From the NCBI RefSeq assembly GCF_026241895.1, contig NZ_JAPJIV010000005.1, positions 62,001 to 126,000 on the forward strand: DNA of 64,000 bases, given 5' to 3'. The notes beneath the pieces are model-generated. The model saw only the letters and a program-made list of their open reading frames with translations, ran no database searches and was not told where the DNA came from. Both the position numbers and the translations under genes were made by a program. Source of the DNA: Pseudomonas sp. RIT-562 (GTDB lineage Bacteria > Pseudomonadota > Gammaproteobacteria > Pseudomonadales > Pseudomonadaceae). This document shows positions 44,684 to 54,467 of this stretch, one piece after another. Position 1 is the first letter of the stretch; each line of letters opens with the position of its first letter.

Positions 44684-44747
44684 AATGGTTTCCGCAGTTT
44701 AATCTGTGTGCAGTCTAGAGGTTTCGGGCAATATTCTTCAGACAAAT

Positions 44748-44779
44748 AAAAACGGGAAGCCCAAAGGCTTCCCGTTTTT
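44748..44779 (-). terminator. Terminator of the aromatic aminotransferase gene
   Basis: AAAACGGGAAGCC and GGCTTCCCGTTTT form a perfect 13-bp stem with loop CAAA, 15 bp after the aminotransferase stop. Confidence 0.92.
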
Positions 44780-44794
44780 CGTCAGCCAGCCGTA

Positions 44795-45991
44795 TCAGAT
44801 CACCTGAACGATGGCATCCGTTACCGCCTGGATGTTGCTCTGGTTCAGTGCGGCGACGCAGATACGGCCGGTGTCCAGGGCATAGATGCCGAACTCGTTG
44901 CGCAAGCGGTGAACTTGCTCGGTGGTCAGGCCGGAGTAGGAGAACATGCCGCGCTGGCGACCAACGAAGCTGAAATCGCGCTGCGGGGCTTTTTGCGCCA
45001 GCAGGTCGACCATCTGGGTGCGCATGCCGCGAATCCGCAGGCGCATTTCTGCCAGTTCTGTTTCCCACTGGGCGCGCAGCTCAGGGCTGTTCAATACCGC
45101 GGCGACGATGCTTGCACCGTGGGTCGGCGGGTTGGAGTAGTTGGTGCGGATCACGCGCTTGACCTGGGACAGCACCCGCGCGCTTTCTTCTTTCGATTCG
45201 CTGACGATGGACAGGGCGCCAACGCGCTCGCCGTACAGCGAGAACGACTTGGAGAACGAGCTGGAGACGAAGAAGGTCAGGCCCGACTCTGCAAACAAGC
45301 GCACGGCAGCGGCGTCTTCGTCGATGCCATCGCCGAAACCCTGATAGGCCATGTCGAGGAACGGCACGTGACCTTTGGCTTTCACCACGTCCAGCACGTT
45401 TTTCCAGTCCGTCGGGCTCAGGTCCACGCCGGTCGGGTTGTGGCAGCAGGCGTGCAGCACCACGATCGAACCGGACGGCAGGGCGTTGAGGTCTTCGAGC
45501 AGGCCGGCACGGTTAACGTCGTGGGTCGCGGCGTCGTAGTAGCGGTAGTTCTGCACCGGGAAACCAGCGGTTTCGAACAGCGCGCGGTGGTTTTCCCAGC
45601 TCGGGTCGCTGATCGCCACGACGGCGTTCGGCAGCAGTTGCTTGAGGAAGTCGGCACCGATTTTCAGTGCGCCAGTGCCGCCGACGGCCTGGGTGGTAAT
45701 GACCCGGCCAGCGGCGATCAGTGGCGAATCATTGCCAAACAGCAGTTTTTGCACGGCCTGGTCGTAGGCAGCGATGCCATCGATCGGCAAGTAGCCACGG
45801 GACGCGTGTTGAGCAACACGAATCGTCTCGGCTTCGACAACGGCGCGCAGGAGTGGAATTCGCCCCTCCTCGTTGCAGTAAACACCGACCCCCAGGTTGA
45901 CCTTGGTGGTGCGTGTATCGGCGTTGAATGCTTCGTTGAGGCCCAGGATTGGATCGCGTGGTGCCATTTCGACAGCGGAGAACAGGCTCAT
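44795..45991 (-). CDS. tyrB: Aromatic-amino-acid / aspartate aminotransferase
   Basis: The 398-residue PLP enzyme transaminates aromatic amino acids or aspartate with 2-oxoglutarate. Class-I motifs are present: VNLGVGVYCNEEGRIPLL, ISDPSWENHRALF, LHACCHNPTGVDLS, the PLP lysine in SSSFSKSFSLYGERVGAL and the substrate-binding Arg in TGRICVAALNQ. It could equally be called aspC-like or phhC-like; the sequence alone does not separate them. It has its own terminator and is divergent from uvrB. Confidence 0.9.
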   Translation of the reverse strand: MSLFSAVEMAPRDPILGLNEAFNADTRTTKVNLGVGVYCNEEGRIPLLRAVVEAETIRVAQHASRGYLPIDGIAAYDQAVQKLLFGNDSPLIAAGRVITTQAVGGTGALKIGADFLKQLLPNAVVAISDPSWENHRALFETAGFPVQNYRYYDAATHDVNRAGLLEDLNALPSGSIVVLHACCHNPTGVDLSPTDWKNVLDVVKAKGHVPFLDMAYQGFGDGIDEDAAAVRLFAESGLTFFVSSSFSKSFSLYGERVGALSIVSESKEESARVLSQVKRVIRTNYSNPPTHGASIVAAVLNSPELRAQWETELAEMRLRIRGMRTQMVDLLAQKAPQRDFSFVGRQRGMFSYSGLTTEQVHRLRNEFGIYALDTGRICVAALNQSNIQAVTDAIVQVI

Positions 45992-46342
45992 TTTTGCGGC
46001 GGCTCTGAATGGAGAGTGGAGGGACGTGTCGCGCTCCAGCCGAATGCACTAGAGCGGTGCACAAACGGGGAGCTAGTATAGAGGCCATCAATGATTGAAG
46101 GCGACAGACGATTCAGCTTTTCCTGTAAGTTTTTTCATTTATTTATCGACCGTTAGTCGTACCGCGCCGTCAAACATTGTAAGTGTTGTAGGACGTTTGC
46201 CTTGAAAGCGCAGGCAATCGGCTCCACATTGAGCACAATCCAGTTATTTCCTCGGGCGGCGTCAGTCGTTTGCGGCTTTTCTCGTTCCTACCGGTTTGAC
46301 CGCCCAGGCACGATTCCCTGCTTCGAGAACCGAGAGGTATGC
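45992..46342. other. Intergenic region between tyrB and uvrB
   Basis: 351 bp holding the promoters of two divergent genes. It is A+T-rich around 46090-46160. The reading frame of uvrB is open upstream to 46202, but that extension lacks coding character. I found no LexA-type CTG-N10-CAG box and no clear repeat. Confidence 0.45.
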
Positions 46343-48358
46343 ATGTCTGAATTCCAGCTAGTCACCCGCTTCGAGCCCGCCGGCGACCAGCCGGAAGCCA
46401 TCCGCCTGATGGTCGAGGGCATCGAGGCCGGGTTGGCGCACCAGACGTTGCTCGGTGTGACCGGCTCGGGCAAGACCTTCAGCATCGCCAACGTCATCGC
46501 CCAGGTTCAGCGCCCGACCTTGGTGCTGGCGCCGAACAAGACCCTGGCCGCGCAGTTGTATGGCGAATTCAAGGCGTTCTTTCCCAACAACGCCGTCGAG
46601 TACTTCGTTTCCTACTACGACTACTACCAGCCTGAAGCCTATGTGCCGTCCTCGGATACCTTCATCGAGAAGGACGCCTCGATCAACGATCACATCGAGC
46701 AGATGCGCCTGTCGGCGACCAAGGCCCTGCTGGAACGCAAGGACGCGATCATCGTCACCACGGTGTCGTGCATCTACGGCCTGGGCAGTCCGGAAACCTA
46801 TTTGAAGATGGTGTTGCACGTGGATCGCGGCGACAAGCTCGATCAGCGCGCCTTGCTGCGCCGTCTCGCGGACTTGCAGTACACCCGTAACGACATGGAT
46901 TTCGCTCGGGCGACCTTCCGGGTTCGCGGCGATGTGATTGACATCCATCCCGCCGAATCGGATTTCGAAGCGATTCGCATCGAGCTGTTCGACGACGAGG
47001 TCGAGCGGATTTCTGCCTTCGATCCGTTGACCGGCGAGGTGACACGCCAGCTGCCGCGATTCACCTTCTACCCGAAGAGCCACTACGTGACTCCGCGTGA
47101 AACCCTGCTGGGTGCCATCGAAGGGATCAAGGTCGAGCTGCAGGAGCGCCTGGATTATCTGCGCTCCAACAACAAGTTGGTGGAGGCCCAGCGCCTGGAG
47201 CAGCGCACGCGTTTCGACCTGGAGATGATTCTCGAGCTGGGTTACTGCAACGGCATCGAAAACTACTCGCGCTACCTGTCCGGGCGGGCCTCCGGCGAGG
47301 CTCCGCCGACTTTGTTCGATTACCTGCCGGCCGATGCGTTGCTGGTGATCGACGAGTCCCATGTCAGCGTGCCGCAGGTGGGCGCGATGTATAAGGGCGA
47401 CCGCTCGCGCAAGGAAACCCTGGTGGAATACGGTTTCCGCCTGCCGTCGGCCCTGGATAACCGGCCGATGCGCTTCGACGAGTTCGAGCACATCAGCCCG
47501 CAAACCATCTTCGTTTCCGCCACGCCAGGCAACTATGAGGCCGAGCATGCCGGGCGCGTGGTCGAGCAATTGGTGCGGCCGACCGGCCTGGTGGACCCGC
47601 AAATCGAAATTCGCCCGGCGCTGACCCAGGTCGACGATTTGCTCTCGGAAATCACCAAGCGCGTCGCGCTGGAAGAGCGGGTGCTGGTCACTACCTTGAC
47701 CAAGCGCATGTCCGAGGACTTGACCGACTATCTGGCCGACCATGGAGTGCGCGTTCGCTACCTGCACTCGGATATCGACACCGTGGAGCGCGTGGAAATC
47801 ATCCGCGACCTGCGCCTGGGTACCTTCGATGTGCTGGTGGGGATCAACCTGCTGCGCGAAGGCCTGGATATGCCGGAAGTCTCCCTGGTGGCGATTCTCG
47901 ACGCGGACAAGGAAGGCTTCTTGCGGTCCGAGCGGTCACTGATCCAGACCATCGGTCGTGCGGCGCGTAACCTCAACGGCCGCGCAATTTTGTATGCGGA
48001 CCGCATCACTGGGTCCATGGAGCGGGCGATCGGCGAGACCGAGCGGCGCCGGGACAAGCAGATTGCCTTCAACCTGGCCAACGGCATTACCCCCAAGGGC
48101 GTATTCAAGGACGTCGCCGATATCATGGAAGGCGCCACCGTGCCAGGTTCGCGCAGCAAAAAGCGCAAGGGCATGGCCAAGGCCGCCGAGGAAAGTGCCA
48201 AATACGAAGCCGAACTGCGCTCACCGGGCGAAGTCGCCAAGCGCATCAAGGCGCTGGAAGAGAAGATGTACGCCTTGGCGCGGGATCTCGAGTTCGAGGC
48301 TGCGGCGCAGATGCGCGATGAGATTGGCAAGCTGCGGGAGCGCTTGATTACTGTCTAA
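46343..48358 (+). CDS. uvrB: Excinuclease ABC subunit UvrB
   Basis: UvrB is the damage-verifying helicase of nucleotide-excision repair. The 671 residues contain Walker A ([10 protein letters not shown]), the beta-hairpin region ([12 protein letters not shown]), the DEAD-like [12 protein letters not shown], helicase motif VI ([19 protein letters not shown]) and a C-terminal UVR domain (about 632-667) that binds UvrC. The ATG at 46343 is preceded by GAGAGG at a good distance; the 47-codon upstream extension is not supported. A REPIN lies 25 bp downstream. Confidence 0.97.
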   Translation: MSEFQLVTRFEPAGDQPEAIRLMVEGIEAGLAHQTLLGVTGSGKTFSIANVIAQVQRPTLVLAPNKTLAAQLYGEFKAFFPNNAVEYFVSYYDYYQPEAYVPSSDTFIEKDASINDHIEQMRLSATKALLERKDAIIVTTVSCIYGLGSPETYLKMVLHVDRGDKLDQRALLRRLADLQYTRNDMDFARATFRVRGDVIDIHPAESDFEAIRIELFDDEVERISAFDPLTGEVTRQLPRFTFYPKSHYVTPRETLLGAIEGIKVELQERLDYLRSNNKLVEAQRLEQRTRFDLEMILELGYCNGIENYSRYLSGRASGEAPPTLFDYLPADALLVIDESHVSVPQVGAMYKGDRSRKETLVEYGFRLPSALDNRPMRFDEFEHISPQTIFVSATPGNYEAEHAGRVVEQLVRPTGLVDPQIEIRPALTQVDDLLSEITKRVALEERVLVTTLTKRMSEDLTDYLADHGVRVRYLHSDIDTVERVEIIRDLRLGTFDVLVGINLLREGLDMPEVSLVAILDADKEGFLRSERSLIQTIGRAARNLNGRAILYADRITGSMERAIGETERRRDKQIAFNLANGITPKGVFKDVADIMEGATVPGSRSKKRKGMAKAAEESAKYEAELRSPGEVAKRIKALEEKMYALARDLEFEAAAQMRDEIGKLRERLITV

Positions 48359-48383
48359 GAGTTGCGCAACCAGAGCCGGCCCC

Positions 48384-48474
48384 ATCGCGGGCAAGCCTTG
48401 CTCCCACAGGATTTGGGGTGTTCACAGGATCTGCGTACAGCGAAAAACCTGTGGGAGCAAGGCTTGCCCGCGAT
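48384..48474. repeat. REPIN, GTGGGAGCAAGGCTTGCCCGCGA family
   Basis: Exact 27-bp inverted arms (48384-48410 and 48448-48474) identical to those at 19821-19912, but with a different spacer. Confidence 0.92.
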
Positions 48475-48498
48475 GAGGCCCGTCGCATCGCTACAAAA

Positions 48499-50049
48499 TC
48501 AATGCGCCTCCCCAGCCTTCACCCCCGCCGGCAACGCCCTGGTCAACAGCACCGCAATCATGCTGATCCCCAACGCAATCCCGACAAAATGAAACGCATC
48601 GTTGTACGCCATAATCGATGCCTGCTGATGCGCAATCTCGCTCAATTTCCCCAGGGCCGCCGTCTCACTGCCGAATCGGTCGGTCATCGACGCCATGCGC
48701 TCTGCCACCTGCGGGTTGGTCGGAACAATCGCCTCGCGCAAGTAATCGAAGTAGGTCTTGGTCCGCGCATCCAGCAACGTGGCGAGGAGGGCGATGCCGA
48801 TTGCGCCGCCCAGGTTGCGCAGGATGTTGAACAGGCTCGACGCCGACCCCGCATCCTCGGGCAGGATGTAGGCGGTGGCGATCAGCGAAATCGTGACCAT
48901 GATCAGCGGCTGGCCCAGGGCGCGAATGATCTGGATCTGGTTGAACTGCGGCCCGGCGAAGTCCGGGTTCAGCACCCCTGACGAGAAACTCGCCAGCCCG
49001 AACAACCCGAAACCCAACGTGCACAGCCATTTCGGCGACACGTACTTCATCAGTTTCGGCACCAGCGGAATCAGAAACAGCTGGGGCACGCCCATCCACA
49101 TGATCACTTCGCCGATCTGCAACGCGTTGTAGTTCTGGATCTGCGCCAGGTACAGCGGCAACAGGTAGATCGAGCCATACAACCCGACACCCATGCCCAG
49201 GCTGGAAATGCTCGACAGGCCGAAATTGCGATTACCCAGGATGCCCAGGTTGATCAGCGGATTGGGCTTGGACACCTGCACGATCACAAAGGTGATCAGG
49301 CTGATCAGCGCGATGCTGCCCAGGCCCACGATCAGGCTCGACTCCAGCCAGTCCTTGCGGTGGCCTTCTTCTAGAAAAACCTGCAGGCAGCCAAGGCCCA
49401 CGCCCAGGGTGAGGATGCCCATGTAGTCGGTGCTTTTGAGCAATTCCCAATGCGCTGGTTTTTTCTCCAGGCCGTACATCAGTCCGGCGATCATGATCAG
49501 GCCGGGCGGGATGTTGATGTAGAAGATGTATTCCCAGCCCCAGTTCTCCGTCAGCCAACCGCCCAGCGTCGGGCCGATGGAGGGCGCAAAGGTGGCGGTC
49601 ATGGCGAACATGGCCATGCCCTTGGCGCGATGGTGTTCGGGCAGTTTGATCAGGGTCAGGGTGAACGCCAGCGGGATCAGTGCGCCGCCGGTGAAACCCT
49701 GCAAGGCGCGGAACACGATCATGCTTTCCAGGCTCCAGGCCATGGAACACAGCAGCGAAGCCACTAAAAATCCCAGCGAGACCCAGACCGCCAGACGCCG
49801 TGCCGACAGCAGCTGCACCAGCCATGCGGTCAGCGGAATCATGATGATTTCCGCGACCAGGTACGAAGTGGAAATCCATGAACCTTCTTCCAGGGTCGCC
49901 GAGAGTGCACCCTGGATATCCTTGAGCGAGGAGTTGGTGATCTGGATGTCGAGCACGGCCATAAAGGCGCCGAGCATCACACTCATCACCGCGATCCAGT
50001 CGCGCCGGGTCGGCTCGCCGACCGGGCGGATCAGCTGATCACCGGCCAT
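48499..50049 (-). CDS. emrB: DHA2-family multidrug transporter (EmrB type)
   Basis: The 516-residue inner-membrane protein has about 14 helices and major-facilitator motifs such as LDIQITNSSLKDIQGAL in helix 1 and the motif-C region PSIGPTLGGWLTENWGW. It should export drugs or toxic compounds with protons through the adaptor encoded upstream. Its start overlaps the adaptor gene by 11 bp. No outer-membrane factor or regulator is adjacent, so it probably recruits a TolC-like channel from elsewhere. The substrate is unknown. Confidence 0.9.
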   Translation of the reverse strand: MAGDQLIRPVGEPTRRDWIAVMSVMLGAFMAVLDIQITNSSLKDIQGALSATLEEGSWISTSYLVAEIIMIPLTAWLVQLLSARRLAVWVSLGFLVASLLCSMAWSLESMIVFRALQGFTGGALIPLAFTLTLIKLPEHHRAKGMAMFAMTATFAPSIGPTLGGWLTENWGWEYIFYINIPPGLIMIAGLMYGLEKKPAHWELLKSTDYMGILTLGVGLGCLQVFLEEGHRKDWLESSLIVGLGSIALISLITFVIVQVSKPNPLINLGILGNRNFGLSSISSLGMGVGLYGSIYLLPLYLAQIQNYNALQIGEVIMWMGVPQLFLIPLVPKLMKYVSPKWLCTLGFGLFGLASFSSGVLNPDFAGPQFNQIQIIRALGQPLIMVTISLIATAYILPEDAGSASSLFNILRNLGGAIGIALLATLLDARTKTYFDYLREAIVPTNPQVAERMASMTDRFGSETAALGKLSEIAHQQASIMAYNDAFHFVGIALGISMIAVLLTRALPAGVKAGEAH

Positions 50050-51088
50050 CGTCAGGGGCGTCTTTGATGTTCACTTTGGCGGTGACCGACATCCCCGGAC
50101 GAATCTTGCCGTGCAGCGGATTGTCCGCAGCGAAGGTCAGTTTTACCGGAATTCGTTGTACGACTTTGGTGAAGTTGCCGGTGGCATTGTCCGGCGGCAA
50201 CAGGCTGAACTGCGCACCGGAAGCGGCAAACAGGCTGTCGACCCGCGCCTCGATCGGCGTATCGCTGTAGGCGTCGAAGGTCAACTCGGCCTTCTGCCCA
50301 GGCTGCATGTGGCCGATCTGGGTTTCCTTGAAGTTGGCCTGGATCCAGATGTCCTGGTCCGGCACGATCGACAGCAGGTACGCGCCGGCCTGTACGTATT
50401 GACCGTTGCGCGCGGCGCGCTGGCCGATCAACCCGCTGATGGGCGCATGAATCTCGCTGCGGGTCAGGTTCAGCTCGGCTTGGGCCAGGTCGGTTTTGGC
50501 ATTGGCGATCATCGCATCGAGGCGCTTGATTTCGGCGCTCAGGGAATTCACCTGCTGGCGCTGGCTCTGGGCATCCGCCTGGGCCTTGGTCACTTGCGAG
50601 CGGGCAATGTGGTTGTCGGCGGAGAGGGTGGTCACCCGTTCTTCCGGTACGTAGCCGGGTTTGCGCAAGGTTTCGGCACGGGACAAATCGATCTGCGAAC
50701 GGCTGAGGCTGGCCTGGCTGGATGCGACCTGTGCCTCGCTGGCGGCAATCAGGCTGGCCTGTTGTGTGAGTTTACTCTGGGCTTGCAGACGCTCGGCCTG
50801 GCGAGTCGCGAGGGTGGCGTTGGCGCGGTCAACGGCCAGGTGAAAATCGTCGCCTTCGAGTTTGACCAGCAACTGGCCCTTTTCGACGTGCTGGTTGTCC
50901 TGCACCACGACCTGATCGATGCGCGCGCCCAGTTGGCTCGACACGCGAGTAATCTCGCCCTGGACGTAGGCGTTGTCGGTGCTCTCGTAAAATCGCCCCT
51001 GGAGGAACCAGTGGGCGAAGAAACCCCCGGCGATGAGCAGGACGATCAACAGGAAGATAAACAGGCGACGCTTGAGTTGGGCAGGCAT
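50039..51088 (-). CDS. emrA: EmrA-type membrane-fusion protein
   Basis: The 349-residue adaptor has one N-terminal helix (about 8-30), a lipoyl half (RVSSQLGARIDQVVVQDNQH), a long helical hairpin (about 85-195), the second half (IHAPISGLIGQRAARNGQYV) and a beta-barrel end. It links EmrB to an outer-membrane channel. I chose the ATG at 51088 (MPAQLKRRLFIFLL), which places the helix at the usual position; the 19-residue longer form from 51145 is less likely. Confidence 0.88.
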   Translation of the reverse strand: MPAQLKRRLFIFLLIVLLIAGGFFAHWFLQGRFYESTDNAYVQGEITRVSSQLGARIDQVVVQDNQHVEKGQLLVKLEGDDFHLAVDRANATLATRQAERLQAQSKLTQQASLIAASEAQVASSQASLSRSQIDLSRAETLRKPGYVPEERVTTLSADNHIARSQVTKAQADAQSQRQQVNSLSAEIKRLDAMIANAKTDLAQAELNLTRSEIHAPISGLIGQRAARNGQYVQAGAYLLSIVPDQDIWIQANFKETQIGHMQPGQKAELTFDAYSDTPIEARVDSLFAASGAQFSLLPPDNATGNFTKVVQRIPVKLTFAADNPLHGKIRPGMSVTAKVNIKDAPDDGR

Positions 51089-51308
51089 GGGGCGGACTGT
51101 AGTCGAGAAATTGTAAGGAAAGGTATCAGCTGACCAATCTGGCACACAGCCGATGAACGGTAAATGCCATCCGCTGATATTCGGCCATTCACCCGGTGCT
51201 AAGCGCGTTGTAGACGCAACCTTGGCTTAAATGCCCTGCTGACTGGAGCCGGGCCGGTGTCGCCTGTTACCATTCGCCCTTTGTTTTATCTTCATTTCGA
51301 GACTTGCC

Positions 51309-52790
51309 ATGACCACCGTCCGCACTCGCATCGCGCCATCGCCTACCGGGGATCCCCACGTAGGTACCGCTTACATCGCATTGTTCAACTACTGCTTTGC
51401 CAAGCAGCACGGCGGTGAGTTCATCCTGCGGATCGAAGACACCGACCAGTTGCGTTCAACCCGCGAGTCCGAACAGCAGATTTTCGACGCCCTGCGCTGG
51501 TTGGGCATCGACTGGAGCGAAGGCCCGGACGTTGGCGGCCCGCACGGTCCGTATCGTCAGAGCGAACGCGGCGAGATCTATCAGAAGTACTGCCAGCAGC
51601 TGGTTGAAATGGGGCATGCCTTCCCGTGCTTCTGTACCGCCGAAGAGCTGGACCAGATGCGCGCCGAACAACAGGCCCGCGGCGAAACCCCGCGCTACGA
51701 TGGCCGTGCGTTGCTGCTTTCGAAAGAAGAGGTGGCCCAGCGCCTGGCTGCGGGCGAGCCACACGTGATCCGCATGAAAGTGCCGAGCGAAGGCGTGTGC
51801 GTGGTGCCGGACATGCTGCGTGGCGATGTCGAGATCCCGTGGGATCGCATGGACATGCAAGTGCTGATGAAGACCGACGGCCTGCCGACTTACTTCCTGG
51901 CCAACGTGGTCGATGACCACTTGATGGGCATCACCCACGTGCTGCGCGGCGAAGAGTGGCTGCCATCGGCGCCAAAACTGATCCTGCTTTATGAATACTT
52001 CGGCTGGGAACAACCGGAGCTGTGCTACATGCCGCTGCTGCGTAACCCGGACAAGAGCAAGCTGTCCAAGCGCAAGAACCCGACCTCGGTCACGTTCTAC
52101 GAGCGCATGGGCTTCATGCCCGAAGCGATGCTCAATTACCTGGGGCGCATGGGCTGGTCGATGCCGGACGAGCGCGAGAAGTTCTCGCTGCAGGAAATGG
52201 TCGACAACTTCGACCTCAAGCGCGTCTCCCTGGGCGGGCCGATCTTCGACATCGAGAAGTTGTCGTGGCTCAACGGCCAATGGTTGCGTGACTTGCCAGT
52301 AGAAGAGTTCGCCTCGCGCCTGCAGACCTGGGCACTGAACCCTGAATACATGATGAAGATCGCGCCGCACGTGCAGGGAAGGGTCGAAACCTTCAGCCAG
52401 GTCGCTCCGCTGGCCGGCTTCTTCTTCGCCGGTGGCGTCAACCCGGACGCGAAGCTGTTCGAGTCGAAGAAGCTGTCGGGTGATCAGGTGCGTCAGTTGA
52501 TGCAGTTGATCCTGTGGAAGCTCGAAAGCCTGCGGCAGTGGGAGAAGGACAGCATCACCGCGACGATCCAGGCGGTGGTCGAATCCCTTGAGTTGAAACT
52601 GCGCGATGCCATGCCGCTGATGTTCGCCGCGATCACTGGGCAAGCCAGCTCGGTATCCGTGCTCGACGCCATGGAGATCCTCGGCCCCGACCTGACCCGT
52701 TTCCGCCTGCGCCAGGCCATCGATCTGCTCGGTGGAGTGTCGAAGAAGGAAAACAAGGAGTGGGAAAAACTCCTGGCCAATATCGCCTGA
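51309..52790 (+). CDS. gltX: Glutamyl-tRNA synthetase
   Basis: The enzyme charges tRNA-Glu with glutamate. At 493 residues it has the usual bacterial length. The HIGH-type signature is [15 protein letters not shown] near the N-terminus, and the KMSKS-type loop is [10 protein letters not shown]. The C-terminal anticodon-binding domain is helical. Two tRNA-Glu genes follow within 1 kb. It is also the classical target of HipA kinases; a HipA-like gene lies 19 kb away, which may be coincidence. Confidence 0.97.
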   Translation: MTTVRTRIAPSPTGDPHVGTAYIALFNYCFAKQHGGEFILRIEDTDQLRSTRESEQQIFDALRWLGIDWSEGPDVGGPHGPYRQSERGEIYQKYCQQLVEMGHAFPCFCTAEELDQMRAEQQARGETPRYDGRALLLSKEEVAQRLAAGEPHVIRMKVPSEGVCVVPDMLRGDVEIPWDRMDMQVLMKTDGLPTYFLANVVDDHLMGITHVLRGEEWLPSAPKLILLYEYFGWEQPELCYMPLLRNPDKSKLSKRKNPTSVTFYERMGFMPEAMLNYLGRMGWSMPDEREKFSLQEMVDNFDLKRVSLGGPIFDIEKLSWLNGQWLRDLPVEEFASRLQTWALNPEYMMKIAPHVQGRVETFSQVAPLAGFFFAGGVNPDAKLFESKKLSGDQVRQLMQLILWKLESLRQWEKDSITATIQAVVESLELKLRDAMPLMFAAITGQASSVSVLDAMEILGPDLTRFRLRQAIDLLGGVSKKENKEWEKLLANIA

Positions 52791-52792
52791 TC

Positions 52793-53061
52793 CCCTGTAG
52801 CAGCTGCCGAAGGCTGCGTCGGGCTGCGCAGCAGCCCCCCGCGGAGCATCGAATTCACTCGATCCCTGTAGCAGCTGCCGAAGGCTGCGTCGGGCTGCGA
52901 AGCAGCCCCCCGCGGTGCATCGAATTCACTCGATCCCTGTAGCAGCTGCCGAAGGCTGCGTTGGGCTGCGAAGCAGCCCCCCTCAGGCTTGCCTGATACA
53001 ACCGGGTTAAAGCCGGCGAGTGCTGCGCCCTCGAACGCAGCCTGCGGCAGCTGCTACAGGG
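52793..53061. repeat. Tandem 71-bp REP array with inverted end
   Basis: Three direct copies of a 71-bp unit begin at 52793, 52864 and 52935; the third is cut short near 52982. Each contains CTGTAGCAGCTGCCGAAGG. A related inverted arm closes the array at about 53032-53061 (CAGCTGCTACAGGG). It occupies most of the gap between gltX and the tRNA genes. Confidence 0.92.
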
Positions 53062-53116
53062 ACCCGTTCCACCCCCGGATTTACGGGGGAGAGCGGTAAG
53101 TGATTGTTATCCCGGC

Positions 53117-53175
53117 AAAAAACTTTGAAATATTTTAAAAATAAGTTTGACAGCCTTTCGATCCGCCATTAAGAT
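53117..53175 (+). promoter_or_regulatory. Strong stable-RNA promoter of the tRNA operon
   Basis: A perfect TTGACA (53147-53152) is followed after 17 bp by TAAGAT (53170-53175). The 30 bp upstream are almost pure A/T (53117-53146), like an UP element. A GC-rich discriminator (CGCCCCG) follows the -10 box, as is usual for stringently controlled stable-RNA promoters. Confidence 0.85.
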
Positions 53176-53196
53176 TCGCCCCGTCCTCAGCGATGA

Positions 53197-53272
<76 letters not shown>

Positions 53273-53351
53273 ATTTACACTTCAGGGTCTGGCCACACCG
53301 GCCTTGAAGCGATCAACACTCAGCGTTGATCTGTTGTATAGAAGGGTTTGC

Positions 53352-53427
53352 GTCCCCTTCGTCTAGTGGCCTAGGACACCGCCCTTTCACGGCGGTAACA
53401 GGGGTTCGAGTCCCCTAGGGGACGCCA
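53352..53427 (+). tRNA. tRNA-Glu (anticodon TTC), copy 1
   Basis: 76 nt with encoded CCA. The acceptor stem is GTCCCCT with AGGGGAC. The anticodon arm CCGCC-CTTTCAC-GGCGG gives TTC. The gene is identical to copy 2 at 53637. Confidence 0.97.
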
Positions 53428-53480
53428 GTTTTACAGAAGTGATGTTGCAAGATGTCACTCCGCCGCGAGGCGAAAAATCC

Positions 53481-53556
53481 GGGGCTTTAGCTCAGCTGGG
53501 AGAGCGCCTGCATGGCATGCAGGAGGTCAGCGGTTCGATCCCGCTAAGCTCCACCA
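53481..53556 (+). tRNA. tRNA-Ala (anticodon GGC), copy 2
   Basis: 76 nt with encoded CCA. It differs from copy 1 at several paired positions (acceptor GGGGCTT/AAGCTCC, anticodon stem CCTGC/GCAGG) but keeps GGC. Confidence 0.97.
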
Positions 53557-53636
53557 ATTTTACAGTTCAAGGTCTGGCCACACCGGCCTTGAATCGATCA
53601 GCACTCAGCACTGATCAGTTGTATAGAAGGTTTTGC

Positions 53637-53712
53637 GTCCCCTTCGTCTAGTGGCCTAGGACACCGCCCTTTCACGGCGGTAACAGGGGTTCGAGTCCCC
53701 TAGGGGACGCCA
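53637..53712 (+). tRNA. tRNA-Glu (anticodon TTC), copy 2
   Basis: 76 nt with encoded CCA, identical in sequence to copy 1. It is the last tRNA before the operon terminator. Confidence 0.97.
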
Positions 53713-53738
53713 CGATTACCCGCTCTGCGGGATTTTAT

Positions 53739-53769
53739 AAGGGTCATTCAATTATTGAATGGCCCTTTT
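53739..53769 (+). terminator. Terminator of the tRNA operon
   Basis: AAGGGTCATTCAA and TTGAATGGCCCTT pair with one mismatch around a short loop and end in TTTTG. Confidence 0.85.
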
Positions 53770-53860
53770 GTTTGTCTGGCGTTTGGCCAAATCTCCCTCT
53801 CTACCTCAAACTGTTCTTCAGACCAGCGGTCACACCTACGACTTGCGGAAAATTATTATG

Positions 53861-53873
53861 AGAATAATATTCT
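53861..53873. promoter_or_regulatory. Candidate TetR operator
   Basis: AGAATAATATTCT is a 13-bp palindrome that overlaps a promoter-like pair (TTGCGG at 53843, TAATAT at 53865), 23 bp upstream of the TetR start. Autorepression is the natural reading. Confidence 0.5.
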
Positions 53874-53896
53874 AGTCGTAATATTCGGAGGCAACG

Positions 53897-54436
53897 ATGA
53901 ACGATAAAAAAGCTCAAACCCGCGAACGCATTCTCAAGGCCGCCAGTGCAGCGCTGATTCAGCGCGGCCCGGCCGAACCGAGCGTGGGCGAAGTGATGGG
54001 CGCAGCCGGCCTGACGGTTGGCGGCTTCTATGCGCACTTCGAAAGCAAGGACGCGATGATGCTCGAAGCGTTCAAGCAGTTGCTCGGCCATCGTCGGGGC
54101 CTGATCGCCGACATGGACGCTGAATTGACCGGCGAAGAGCGCCGCGCCCTGGTGGCCGCGTTCTACCTGTCGCGCAAACACCGTGATTCATCGGAGTCCG
54201 CTTGCCCGATCCCGGCGTCTGTCGGCGAGTTGGGGCGGCTGCCGGAGGAATTTCGTGTGGCGTTGAATGAGCACGTGGAAATGATGGTCGCGCAATTGGC
54301 GGCCAGCCCGGAAGAAACCGACAAGGCCCTGGCTGACATGGCCTTGATGGTGGGAGGACTGGCACTGGCGCGGGCGCTGGGGCCAGGGGAGTTATCCGAT
54401 CGATTGTTGCGCGCCGCCAAATCGGCGGTGCTATGA
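53897..54436 (+). CDS. TetR-family transcriptional regulator
   Basis: The 179-residue protein has an N-terminal TetR HTH (about 8-55: RERILKAASAALIQRG, VGEVMGAAGLTVGGFYAHF) and a helical ligand-binding domain. GGAGG lies upstream of its ATG. Its ligand is unknown. It starts a row of same-strand genes with an alpha/beta hydrolase and a thioesterase, which may be its targets. An A+T-rich palindrome just upstream is a likely operator. Confidence 0.92.
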   Translation: MNDKKAQTRERILKAASAALIQRGPAEPSVGEVMGAAGLTVGGFYAHFESKDAMMLEAFKQLLGHRRGLIADMDAELTGEERRALVAAFYLSRKHRDSSESACPIPASVGELGRLPEEFRVALNEHVEMMVAQLAASPEETDKALADMALMVGGLALARALGPGELSDRLLRAAKSAVL

Positions 54437-54467
54437 CCTGAAGGCCTGAGCCTGGGGAGTGAGAGCG

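Noticed and set aside
45992..46342. A LexA (SOS) box in front of uvrB
   Set aside because: No CTG-N10-CAG palindrome is present.
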